The position numbers and the translations under genes are program-made. The notes below the pieces were generated by a model, which searched no databases, was not told where the DNA came from, and worked only from the letters and a program-made list of their open reading frames with translations. A stretch of DNA of 64,000 bases. It comes from Limanda limanda. Lineage: Eukaryota > Chordata > Actinopteri > Pleuronectiformes > Pleuronectidae. The stretch is from positions 17,607,748 through 17,671,747 of the forward strand of contig NC_083651.1 in assembly GCF_963576545.1 (NCBI RefSeq). Reading direction: 5' to 3'. Each line of letters starts with the position of its first letter. Within the stretch, counting starts at the first letter, position 1. Positions 53,498 through 64,000 of this stretch are shown here, in pieces.

Positions 53498-54691
53498 TCA
53501 GAGGTAATGACTGCACCTAACAAGTCTTTGGAAAGCTTTTTTGAAGTCTTCATTAAAGATGGTGTAGATGAGGGGGTTGATCAGCGAGTTGAGATAGCCC
53601 AACCAAGTCAGAAAGTCGGCCATCTCCATTGATGTACTGCAAGCACTGCAGGTGTTGACGATGACCTCCTTGACAAAAAATGGCAACCAGCAGATGACAA
53701 AGGCCCCTATGATCAACCCCAATGTGGAAGCCGCTTTGCGCTCCCTTGAGCCTGAGATCCGCGGTCCTTGGTAAAACTGGCTTCGACGTGACTCACTGCG
53801 CGAGTCTTGTCGGCGTGACTTGGAACGGAAAGCCTTCGACGAAGCACGCTTCCGCTCGCGCGGAGGTTCCTCAGTTGAGGGTTCAGAGGACTTCTCCGGT
53901 GGATTAATGGGCTCTGGACTCCGAGGCCCCTCATCAACATGACCATCTCCAGCAGGGTAGGACGAGGGGATCATGCTCCCATTGGTCATGCATGAGTGAC
54001 GGCTGGCTCGGCTGGCCTCTCTGCGCATATAGAGGGTCTGTGCGGCCCGGTAGATTTTGTAGTAGAGGATGAGGATGAGCAGCAGGGGGATGTAAAAAGC
54101 TCCAAGGGTGGAATACAAGGTGAAAGCCATGTGATGGTGGACGATGATGCACTGGTCTACGTAGTCTGCGTCCCCGCTGTAGTACCGCCACAGTAGAGGA
54201 GGAAGTGAGATTAGGATGGACAAAAACCACACAAATGCTACCATCGCGCCGGCCCTGGCCCCTGTGCGTATGCGAGAGTACTCAACTGCATCAGTAATGG
54301 CCCGGTAACGGTCGATGGCGATAGCAGCAAGGTGCAGGATGGAGCATGTGCAACAGGTGATATCCACACTCAGCCAGATGGTACAGAACACCTGGCCCAT
54401 GACCCAGCTCTCTTTCTGGATGTAGACGATGCTGAAGGGCATGACCAGCACCGCCACCAGCAGGTCGGTCACTGCTAATGAGCAGATGAGGTAGTTGGCT
54501 GGGTGGTGCAACTTGCGGGTCACTGCGATAGCTGTGATCACCAGGCAGTTGAAGAATGTCGTCAGGATGGCCAGTACAGACAGGGTCAGCGTGAGCAGGG
54601 TCTTACTGGGAGGGAGTTTATTGGTATCCAGTGAGTAATTTCCCTCGCTGCTTGTAGCAAACACCCCTTCGGTGGAATTGAGGAAATCCAT
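53498..54691 (-). CDS. htr1f: 5-hydroxytryptamine (serotonin) receptor 1F
   Basis: Complete intronless 397-residue class A receptor. In mammals 5-HT1F couples to Gi and lowers cAMP; the same is expected here. Approximate helices: TM1 31-56, TM2 66-91, TM3 100-125, TM4 146-168, TM5 187-213, TM6 321-345, TM7 357-380. Key residues are Asp110 (amine-binding D3.32), Cys103-Cys181 disulfide, DRY 127-129, Trp155, Pro202, CWLP 334-337 and NPLIY 372-376. The N-terminus has NST and NYS glycosylation sites at 5 and 18, and Cys393 may be palmitoylated. MDFLN at the start, LHHPANYLICSLAVTD, AIDRYRAITDAVEYSR and FNEDFKKAFQ favour 1F over 1E. Loop 3 (about 215-318) is longer than in mammals. A minus-strand acceptor (CGCTTGCAG) lies one base before the ATG, as expected for a coding exon preceded by a 5' UTR exon. 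Confidence 0.96.
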   Translation of the reverse strand: MDFLNSTEGVFATSSEGNYSLDTNKLPPSKTLLTLTLSVLAILTTFFNCLVITAIAVTRKLHHPANYLICSLAVTDLLVAVLVMPFSIVYIQKESWVMGQVFCTIWLSVDITCCTCSILHLAAIAIDRYRAITDAVEYSRIRTGARAGAMVAFVWFLSILISLPPLLWRYYSGDADYVDQCIIVHHHMAFTLYSTLGAFYIPLLLILILYYKIYRAAQTLYMRREASRASRHSCMTNGSMIPSSYPAGDGHVDEGPRSPEPINPPEKSSEPSTEEPPRERKRASSKAFRSKSRRQDSRSESRRSQFYQGPRISGSRERKAASTLGLIIGAFVICWLPFFVKEVIVNTCSACSTSMEMADFLTWLGYLNSLINPLIYTIFNEDFKKAFQRLVRCSHYL

Positions 54692-55013
54692 TCTGCAAGC
54701 GAGAGGTAAAGACGTGTACGTTAGACATAATGGAAGCTTAGGGAAACCATGCTGTAAAAAATATTTATTTGGAGCAGATTAATGATCTTAATATTGTTTT
54801 TTCTCATCTCTTCATAATGGATTTCAAACAGTCAACTTTTAAACATGCTGCGAAATTCACTTCTGTTATGCTTCCCCCTCCGCTTCTACTTTGAAACATT
54901 CCTAGCCAGCAATTTTGCTTTCTGAACTTCATACATAAAACATGTCAGAGTGGATGAAAGGGAGGCTTTCATTCAGAATGTGCCTTTTAAAGATAGTACA
55001 CTTTAAAGTTTAC

Positions 55014-55139
55014 CTTACTGTACGGCCTGCAGCTCAGGACTAGTTGCATCCAGTTGGTTCAGTGTGCAGCAGAAGGTCTGCTCTGATCTGCCCCGCCCAG
55101 CAGCTCTGCCATCGCATTCCTCCGGTCACTCACCAACAC
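55014..55139 (-). other. htr1f: Candidate 5' UTR exon of htr1f
   Basis: On the minus strand a pyrimidine-rich acceptor (TCTCTTTCAG) precedes 126 bases ending at overlapping donors (GTAAGG and GTAAAC). It lies about 320 bases upstream of the htr1f coding exon. Two closely spaced ATGs fall inside it, so it would be an untranslated leader with upstream ATGs. A strong donor-like GTGAGT also sits right after the acceptor, which makes the prediction less certain. Confidence 0.4.
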
Positions 55140-55686
55140 CTGAAAGAGAACGAGAGTGAGGGAGGGAACAGGAGACAGAGAAATCGTGAGTGAAAGAGAG
55201 AAAGAGAAAAAATATCTTGGTGAAGATGCAGCCAAGGACAAGTACAGTTACACAACAGAAAAAAAAGATTGCAGATGCAGTAAACCACACACACACACGC
55301 CAACATTATGCTAATCATGTATATAAAGAGTATTGAATGAACACTAATTTAGAGACAGCCACTATGATTAAATCAAAAAAGCTCAGGTACGACTGTCATC
55401 GTTCACTTGCACTGCATCGCTCAGTATCCTGAAGACATGAGTGGGAACTGTTGCTATAGAAACCCACGGAGTACAGTAATTTTTCCTCAATGTAGTGATT
55501 GAGCAGAGGCAGCCAAACTCTTGACTGTCAGGTCTCTGCTGAGACCGCTCCATTCCCAGATGGTACGGTCCGAGGGCAGGTGGGTTGTTGAATGAAGCTC
55601 TGAGGTTACATGACAGCCGAGAGAGGTGAGAGATTTCAGTTCAGTTCATCATCACACACGGCAAAGTTTCTGCTAATATAATATAT

Positions 55687-55973
55687 GCGGTAACTGTCGC
55701 TTCACAGCAGGAAGGTCCCTAGTTTGAAATCACAGTTCCCACTATTAGTTTGCATGTATTCTCCCTGTGTCTATGTGGATTTTCTCCTGGTTCTCCAGCT
55801 TTCTCCCACAGTCCATAGACATGCTGAATGTGAGATTTGCTTGTCTCTGTACATTCGGCCTGCGACACACTGGCGATTTTTCCAGTAAGTACCCCGCCTC
55901 TTATCCGATGTCAGCTGGGATTGGCTCCACTCCAAACCACAAATGATAAGCGCTACAGATAAAGGATGGATGG
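55687..55973 (+). mobile_element. SINE-like fish retroposon with GGATGG tail
   Basis: The head GGTAACTGTCGCTTCACAGC and B-box-like AGTTTGAAATCAC are followed by TTTGCATGTATTCTCCCTGT, CTTTCTCCCACAGTCCATAG and GTCAGCTGGGATTGGCTCCA. It ends in GGATGGATGG. The order of these blocks matches a very common fish repeat as I recall it. Confidence 0.75.
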
Positions 55974-56066
55974 CTGAACAAAGGGATGATGGACTATAGC
56001 AAGGTCACTGAAGGGAGTGGTGGTGAGGGTTGTAACTCCAAGGCCAAAAGAGTTAACCAACTAATG

Positions 56067-56360
56067 TTAAAGGTTCAGTGTGTAAAATTTTGTTATATCT
56101 AGTGGTGAAGTTGCATGTCCCTCACCTCACCCTCCCCTTCCAAACATGAGAGAAAACCTGTGGTAGCCTCCTGTTGTTATAAAACCTCAAAACTGTGGCA
56201 AACTATAAAAAACATAAAAATATAAAGTATCTAAATATAAAAGGGTCCATTTTAGGGTAAAGAAAACAGCTGATCGTACAATTTAGTTGAAACAGACAGG
56301 ATTGTCTCATTTCTGCCAATAGATCCCTTTCACCTAAATATTACACACTGAACCTTTAAG
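56067..56360. mobile_element. Non-autonomous hAT-type MITE with 8-bp target duplication
   Basis: The left terminus TTAAAGGTTCAGTGTGTAA and right terminus TTACACACTGAACCTTTAA are perfect 19-base inverted repeats. AACTAATG occurs exactly on both sides (56,059-56,066 and 56,361-56,368). An 8-bp duplication is the hAT superfamily hallmark. At 294 bp it has no open frame and needs a transposase supplied in trans. The perfect duplication and termini suggest a fairly recent insertion. Confidence 0.88.
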
Positions 56361-56697
56361 AACTAATGTGACGGATTAATTTAGATGCCATTGCTGAAAA
56401 AAATCATTTAGTTTGTTGTCTTGTTAAATGATCCGAAGCTGGTGTTAAATCTTCTGTTTAACACTTTTTAATTGGTGTTCTTTGGATGTTTAGCCTTACA
56501 ATTATAATCACAAATCTGATGGATATACCCCTACCCACAATAAGACCCACCCACCCCCGGCCAGCCTACCCCATGCAGCAGAAGTACATACAATAGAGAC
56601 ACTTTAGAATGTATATAAGAATATTAGATTATTACAATACAATTGCATACATCACTGCTGCAAGACAAAGCAGAGAAAAGAAAGAAAGAGGAAAATT

Positions 56698-56838
56698 AAG
56701 ATTAAAATTAAATTAAAATTAAAATTAAAATTAAAATTAAAATTAAAATTAAAATTAAAATTAAAATTAAAATTAAAATTAAAATTAAAATTAAAATTAA
56801 AATTAAAATTAAAATTAAAATTAAAATTAATTAATTAA
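56698..56838. repeat. (AAAATT)n hexanucleotide array, about 22 units
   Basis: A nearly perfect AAAATT array ending in a TTAATTAATTAA stretch. It abuts the 3' side of the LINE fragment, separated by about 30 A/T-rich bases. Confidence 0.97.
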
Positions 56839-56869
56839 TACAATAAATCAGTAAATAGGTAAATTCAAT

Positions 56870-57425
56870 TTAAAAGAAATAAAAATAAAGGAGGGGGAGG
56901 GGTGGTTGCCATCTAATCTTCCTCTTGTAGTGGGCTTTGTATGCTCTCATAGTACGACAAGAAAGGGGTCCAGGTTCTCTCTGTATGGAACCTTTGAGAT
57001 TATATCTGATTTTCTCCAGTTTCAAGAAAGACATGGTGTCTCTAATCCATCTACTGAATGTGGGAGGTGTTTGCTCCTTCCATAAGAGTAGTATCAGACG
57101 TCTGGCAAGCAGAGAGGTGAAAGCTATGACAATATGGGCCCTGCCTTTAAGAGGACGAGTTTCATCAGTAAAACCAAAAATGGCACATAATGGGTTTGGA
57201 GGGATGACAGCACCAAACATTTTAGAGTAAGAATGAAAAATGTCTCCCGAAAATTTTCTGAGGAGAGGGCAAGACCAGAACATATGTATGTGATCAGCTG
57301 GTTGACTTTTACAGCGGGGGCAAGAGGGGTCAACATCAGGGGAAATCTTGGCAAGTTTAGCCCTGGTCCAGTGAACTCTCAGGATGATTTTAAGTTGAAT
57401 TAGGCTGTGTCTAGCGCAGTGGGAT
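56870..57425 (-). mobile_element. L1-like LINE remnant: C-terminal end of ORF2
   Basis: On the minus strand one frame stays open for about 180 codons without a usable start. It reads ARHSLIQLKIILRVHWTRAK, then a zinc-knuckle-like CPRCKSQPADHIHMFWSCP and FSGDIF. This is the zf-RVT module found after the reverse transcriptase domain in L1-type non-LTR retrotransposons. Only the last part of ORF2 is present, which is the usual 5' truncation. The intact frame suggests a fairly young copy. The reverse transcriptase core and ORF1 are absent. Confidence 0.85.
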
Positions 57426-59784
57426 TATGTGTGTACTTAGTTAGCGCAGCCTGCCACTGATCCTCTCTCATTAGCTGGTGTTAAATCTTGTTGGCAATTA
57501 TAATTATAACAAAAATCTTGACTGTTACCCTGTGCACTGTTTTTAACACAACATTATTATACAGACTGTCTCTCTGCACCTCCAATTTCAACTGACTTCC
57601 AGCATCCCTGGACCACAGCTACACCATCACTGGTGGAAAACCTTACTCTCTTATGTAAAGCTCCAGGTAGCATCAGACAAAAACATCTCGGTGAAACTGT
57701 GGCATTTGAATTGCCATCACAATATTGACCATCTTACCTAATGTGCGGGTGAAACTCACCAAGAGCAGTGCAGAGGCACATGACGTGTATTGTTTTAAGG
57801 CCTCATTCAGTAGTGTGGGCACATGCCACCCCTGTTTCAGACTGATTCATGTGCATCATCTCTGAAAAATATTCCACCCTAGAAATTAGATCATATTTCT
57901 GCTGGTTAGAACACACGTTGACACACTAAATCGTAGGCATTGTTAACTATTTGCTACTGTGACTTCAAGTGTCTTTGTACTTGAGATTCCAGTCGATAAA
58001 GACGGTAAAAATCAGGCACTTCTACACTTCTTTCCATTTACTCTCAAATCAATATGGAAGAAACTGTTACTTAATATGCAGATTACTTTGTACAGATTGA
58101 TAGATAATTACAGTTCCACCTCTGCAGCACTCTCAGATGGCATCTGAAAACAGTTACTCCTGTCAGCGTTTTTTTTCCACATATATATAGTTTAATATAT
58201 ACAGTTTGGGTGCAGTGTGTCTCTGTACATGCTCGCAGTTTGTAAATCTGTAACGGTATGGATTGCTTCAGCCCTGTCATTACACGCAACAAAGAAATCA
58301 TGTGCTTTTGTCTTACAATGCTCCAAAACCGAGGCTCTCTGCTCAAGGCCGTATGAAGATCAGCTCCAGTGAGAATCTACTCTGTGCTTTACTCAGAGAA
58401 AAAAACAGCGCCCTGATGTAAAACAGGGAAAGCTGCTTTATTTCTAGACTAACCACATTGTTCTAACATAACAGAAACCTCTCAAGTTTTTTTTAACGTA
58501 GTTGCTGGTGGTCTTATGTGTAGGTTAAGATAACAGATAACCAGCTCCTTTGTAATGTTTGGTGGTTTCATGCTCTGCAATATTAGCATATTTATGCAGC
58601 ATTCAAATCACTGTACACATTTTCAAAATCCCCTCAATTTCAAATGCAAGGTTATTATGTGGCACCAGATACAGGTTGTGCAGATAACAGGACGGCTGAC
58701 AAAGCAGGGACATGTTGGACATATTTAAATATTTCCTTGACTTCCAGAGATGAAGACAGATTATTCTCTGCACACACGCACATGCAAGCAGCGGCTTCAC
58801 TCTGATTTCCAAGTCGCACACCCAAAAAGCGTCAGGGGGGGACGGGGAAACTGCATGTGTTCCGTGAAGTCGCACAATCTCCCAGACGTTGAGATCTGAA
58901 AAATAATATGACTGTAGCAACACAAGAGGCCACCACAAGTTAATGTTTATCTTATCTCATCTGCTGTATCTGTTTAATTTGGTGGACAGAAAAAACAAAA
59001 TGCTGCTAGGGAGACTCTCTCAGATAAATATTGTTTTTGTGCCGGCTTACTGAGCACAAAGACATTTTATTCAGAAGTAAATATTAATTCTAGCTTTCTG
59101 ACAGAGAAAGGCACCCCCCACAAAAACACACAACACGTTGCATACTAGAGTGGATTTTTAGGAAATGATAATAGCATGGGATAACAGGAATAAGTAAGGG
59201 GCTCACTGTAGGACTATCCACTTCTACCTTACATTTCCATAATATTCCAATTTTCTTTTTTTTTTGTCTTTAGAACCTATTCATTTTTAATCACATTTTG
59301 ACAGATGGGAGTATTTTATGCAGATCAGAAACCACTAGCAAGAGAATGTTGCTCGATATCAAGGAAGAATAAAAAGCAAAGTATTTTGGATAACAATGAC
59401 TTGCATGTTCTCAGACTCACTGACATGTGAGTCATGACAGGGAGATATCGTCGTTTCGCGAGGGCTCAACTATTGTCATGTCAGTTTTACAGCAGTTGCA
59501 ATTTTGCGCTTATTGACCTGTGTCCTCGTTTCAAGCTTTACTGGATCGCTTCATGCGTGTCAATGCCGGGATTTCACTGCACACGCATGACGCCATTATC
59601 TCTGTCTACCTGCTTGATGCAGATAGAAGTATTAGATGCCCCCCCGAGGACTGAATTAGATAGAATGGTTCAAGCACTCACAGGGTCCAAACCTGGCTGT
59701 GCAAGAGTATTAGGGTCAGGCATGAAAAAAGGAAAAGAGAAGAGGAAGATGTTGTTTTCTTTCCATTTCTGCATTTCGAGAATG

Positions 59785-60035
59785 TAAAGGAAAAAATGTA
59801 AGTTGTCGAGATTGAAGTTGTAATGATGAGAATAAAATCGAAATGCCATGAAAAAGTCCAACTGCATTCAAGGAGAATTTTATCTTGCACATCAAGAATA
59901 AAGTCGAAATGTTGAGAATAAAGTTAAAATTACAAGAATAAAGTTGAAAATAGAAGAAAAAAGTCTTGATCTGAAACAACATTGAGGAGAAATTGAAACT
60001 TCAAGAATGAGGTGAAACTTTTAAGAAAAAATCAA
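59785..60035. repeat. AATAAAGT/CGAAAT degenerate minisatellite, copy 3
   Basis: Words AGAATAAAATCGAAATG, AGAATAAAGTCGAAATGTTG, AGAATAAAGTTAAAATTACA and AGAATAAAGTTGAAAAT repeat at about 20-base spacing. Confidence 0.8.
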
Positions 60036-61607
60036 ACCAACATTCGCCCATAGCCTCTGCAAAATGCCTTTTGTTGTTGAATCTGTGAAAATTCTTTTTC
60101 AGAATCAGTTTTAGTATCATGAAATTCTTTCTCTCTTGACAGAAACACTGTGGTGATGAGAATTAGAAAGATTGTGTTGAAAACTAAAATCCCACAGGCT
60201 TGTAAAGATGGAACACTGACAGCTCACATAGCTGTCAATCACAAATCTCTCACCTCCCTCTGGATTTGATGGACCAGAGGAAATTACTTAATCTCCACAA
60301 TTCAACCTTAATCTTGAATTGCAAAATATGTACTGTATCTTTACCTTATTTAGTTAGAGTTTTTTCACAAAATGCAAAAGGTATCAAATCTTTTTTCTTA
60401 TGCCTGTTCCTAATCCGAACATGGCTAATAGTGTATGATTATAATCATCTTGCTTATTGTGCACACCACAAGATTATATACAATTTGTGCACTGGACATG
60501 GTTCTTGTTTTACCACAGTCACTGTTGTGTTTGAGTATTTTTAACCAGCTTCAATTGATACAATACGTTTCACACATCTGGATGTTTTTGTCTTAGCGTG
60601 TTTTGTATGCATCATCACCTTTAGTTCTATCTAATTTTCCACAAGATGGTTTAAGGCATTTTGTTACATGCTTTGCTAAATACAGTGTTTTCCCCTAAAG
60701 GTGCTATATGTGATTTTTCTCTGCTGGGAGCGGGTGTTTGTGGAGGTGGTGATAAACGTCACTTGCCAAGACCTTCATCCATCTTTGCATTTACAATACG
60801 GCCTATGGGCAACGCTATACTTCTTCATCCTCTCATGCTGAACCGAGGCCACACCGGACACTAGTGACTCACTAACACAAAGCACTATTGAAGACAGCCA
60901 GGGTTAGCTGCTATGCTAATTATAACAGAGGGTCAACGAAGTGATAGCAATAGAAACTGAACAACAGTTATTATTGGTTTTGCATTGCACTGCCTGACAA
61001 GTACAGGATTGAAGACTCATACTGGACATCCCCAGTTTCCTCTGAACTGATAATTAAACTGATGTTAATGCAAACAATGAATGAATAGCAATAGCAAAAA
61101 TATATATTTAACATCTTTAAAAGTTTTACCACAGAACAAAAGATGTTACCTGCTTGATAGAAAAGTTCATGTTAAGTGTATGTGCACTGTATAGTTCAAC
61201 CTTCAACATCACACTTCATTCTGCATTGTGAAGGCTAAATATCCGAGTAAAAATAAGCAAAACAATCAATTATATTGGTTGGGTGGATGGTGCCTTTAAG
61301 GAGCTTTTGTTCAGATGGAAGGAATAATCATCTATCATCGACCTGCTGGGCTGAACGTCATCTGTTGCTCATTCTCCAAAGCGTCTGAACGTCTGAGCCT
61401 CTCTCTCTCATATGTCGACTGCATTTAAAAATATCTTGTTTAAATGTCTCTCTGAGGTGAATACATTTTATAAACAGAAGCCTCCAGGAATTAAATGCAC
61501 AGGGTTTCCATGCGGTGTTAAGTGGTTGCAAGTTTAACTTGTTGAAATATGCAGAAACCCTGATGCAGTATAAACCCAAACTTCACTATTGTGTACATTG
61601 AACTGAC

Positions 61608-61621
61608 ACACACACACACAA
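61608..61621. repeat. Short (CA)n run
   Basis: About seven CA units. Confidence 0.7.
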
Positions 61622-64000
61622 GGCAGCCATTACAATGTCTTCATTACAAATGACAAACACACAGAGTACATATGTCTGAGGATCTTGTGACTACATGTGC
61701 AGCTTATGAACAGGACGTGCCATTTGGCTCATTATCGCCTCTAATGTTAAACATGAATACAATAGAGAAGAAGGTAAAGAGGAATTTTCAGAGTTGCAAT
61801 TTAGATGAAGACAAATAAATTCCAGCAGTACATGTAAATTGACACAGGTCACGAAGCACGAACAGAGCAATCTGTCGAAAGCCACAGCAGCACTTGGAAG
61901 CAGATTCACAATAACAGCTTTGTCTCGTTGCAGATGATGGCAAGGATCCCTCACTCACTGCTAAAACAGGCTGAGCTTAGTTTTTGTCCAGTTGTGCATC
62001 AGTAATACAGAGAGACTGCACAGAGAGGGGGCTGATTTTGCATGACAGGAGTATAATCACCATCTGTCACCATTCTGACACCGAGCAACACAAACAGTGA
62101 TTTGGTGTGGCTTTGAGAAAGTGAAGGCAAGTAATGAGATTGACTGATCCCCAGTGTAACACAGTAACCCCATTATAATTTCAAGCCTCTATAGCCTAGT
62201 ACAGTTCATATGTAATTTCACCAACACAGCTCCTTCTTAGTGATTTCACCAGCAATCATTAATGGCGTAATATGTGACACAGCCAGTAGGCGATCTGAAA
62301 GGGGATGACAGGGGAAGCCATCACCTTTAAAACCTATATGACCAAAGCACCATCCCCTCTCAGCCCCATGACTTATGACAGAGAGGGCTGCGTGTGCATG
62401 TGAATATGCAGATCATTAGCAGCACTGGGAGAAATCCTTTCCGTGTTCATCCATAAATATTTTACCGTCTTCGTCAGGAAGGCAAGATTCAGCATTAACG
62501 CAATAGTAAGGATGGCCAATAAACCGACATTTATAACCTCTAACCGACCTAATCTTGCTCATGTCACCTAATTCCTTTAGTACTTTCCCTGATCCCTGCA
62601 TTCACAAACACACAGGTTTCCTCTACGTTAATTTAGATGGGGATAAAAGAATCTATCATTAATCGTAATCGAGCTAAAATAATCATGATATCAATACATG
62701 GTTCTCTAATGTAGCGATTATGTATCTGCACCTCCAAGCAACAATCAGCTCAAAAAGTTAATCATGGGGAAAAACATTCCAGAGTAGAAAACTAGAAACT
62801 CCGTACATACGTTGTCTTCACACAGAAACACATGCTGACGTGATACCAATAGTGAAGCATGAATGCGAACCAAACTGTACAGAATCGATAACCAATCCAA
62901 GTTTAAAAATCAATCTATAGAGAGCTGTAATCTATAAACATGTCATTGCAATGGCAAAACATAACAACTAACTTAAATGATGTTCTCTTTCTATTTTGAC
63001 TAATGTATATGGCCCTGTAACCGGAAACAGGAAATAACCCTGCCTTTATATATAGTCCGCTAGAAAAAATGTAAATGTATATATAGTGATTACTTCAATA
63101 ATTATAAAAACAGGATTTTAGTTGGGTTGGTTGGTGCAGACTAGAGGATTTGCAGGAAAGAAACCGTCTGATTAGTTATTCTAGACAATAATGGGAAGAG
63201 TTCGCTCAAGACACATATTTAGATCCAAATCGACAAAACAGGTCTAATGAGATTTAGGCAATAAACGCCCTAAAGCATTCTGTGCTGAGTTTAAAATGAT
63301 CGGGGGGGTGTTTAGAGGGGCTTGGCATCCACCGTTTCATTAGAGGGCATTTCCATTCTATTGATTAATTCCCTTTCAAGGCAGCATGACTGGTACCATG
63401 TTTGATTTCCAGTGTTTAATGTGAAAGTGCAGCATCAAAGCACATTATCATTAAACATTCCGCTCCACAGTTTAGCTTGATGAAAGCACAGAGCACTACA
63501 CACCATTTGGCCTTAAAGCAACACACTGCAACATAACCACACAATCCTCTGTGCGTGGAGCAGAGGGCAGGCGCACACGCCGGGATCTCCACAGCATCAT
63601 TGTGTCAGTGCTGGACAATGGTCTGGCTGCACACATTAACAACCTGCTGGCTTGTGTTGACTTTTTTTAACCAATCATAATCGTCTTGGACAGCGCTGAG
63701 CCCGGGATGCAGCGACACTGCCCCTGTGGACTACTTACACATATACAGTATAATGAGGCCATCCCTGGGATTTAAATAATTCCCTCGTAGGAAACACACA
63801 CACAGTTGCATGAAAAAGTCCTTTTCTCTGCATCACTGAACATTCTGACAACAGAGCAGCCCAGTCCTACCAATCCTGTGTCCTCACCAGGCTACTGAGG
63901 GAAACAGTTGAGTATATCTTAGTATGTTAGTTTAGTACATTCTCAGACCATTATAAACGTATGTAGACCTGCAGTCATCCAGGTGGAGAGGAGTACCTGG

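Larger units (their letters stand above)
55140..64000. other. Upstream or intronic DNA of htr1f; no gene supported
   Basis: This stretch may contain the promoter and earlier leader exons of htr1f, but I could not place them. Recognisable content is repeat-derived (55.7-57.4 and 59.8-60.0 kb). The remainder is A/T-rich unique DNA with short random open frames. Confidence 0.6.

Noticed and set aside
53713..54230. Other open frames overlapping htr1f on both strands
   Set aside because: Shadows of the receptor coding exon.
59434..59787. Plus-strand open frame of 117 codons
   Set aside because: No recognisable domain, no splice context and skewed composition; overlaps the start of a degenerate repeat.

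Overview
The window looks like nuclear DNA of a teleost fish, probably a percomorph. Three things suggest this: long CA, GA and TATC microsatellites, several interspersed repeat types that I recognise as common in fish genomes, and one intact coding exon that reads as a serotonin 5-HT1F receptor. Gene density is low. About 97 percent of the window is intron, intergenic sequence and repeats, and there is nothing prokaryotic in it.

Layout, left to right. Positions 1 to about 46,560 appear to belong to one minus-strand gene that I could not name. A GC-rich promoter region with a probable non-coding first exon lies near 46.1-46.6 kb. The initiator-ATG exon is at 33,999-34,092, and two further coding exons are at 15,260-15,451 and 4,001-4,105. 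The three coding exons are linked by phase-1 introns and give an open N-terminal segment of about 119 residues, rich in Ser, Pro and Lys. The rest of the gene should lie off the left edge. The introns (about 11, 19 and 12 kb) hold microsatellites, tRNA-derived SINE copies, copies of a short inverted-repeat element and other old fish repeats.

Positions 46.9-53.5 kb separate the two genes. This stretch holds a 15-bp minisatellite, a GATGAGG-rich minisatellite and two CTCF-like motifs in the same orientation. The second gene is htr1f, on the minus strand at 53,498-54,691. It is a complete, intronless 397-residue coding exon with a splice acceptor just before the ATG and a candidate 5' UTR exon at 55,014-55,139. 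From 55.1 to 64 kb I see only upstream or intronic DNA. It contains a SINE-like repeat, a hAT-type MITE with an exact 8-bp target duplication, and an L1-like LINE 3' end abutting a long AAAATT array.

The two genes share a strand but show no evidence of working together. No rRNA, convincing tRNA gene, CRISPR array or operon is present. I found no clearly new biological system. The more interesting signals are the splice-proximal CT tract in the unnamed gene, the TATC arrays around its promoter, the enlarged basic third loop of the receptor, and the repeat families listed under findings.
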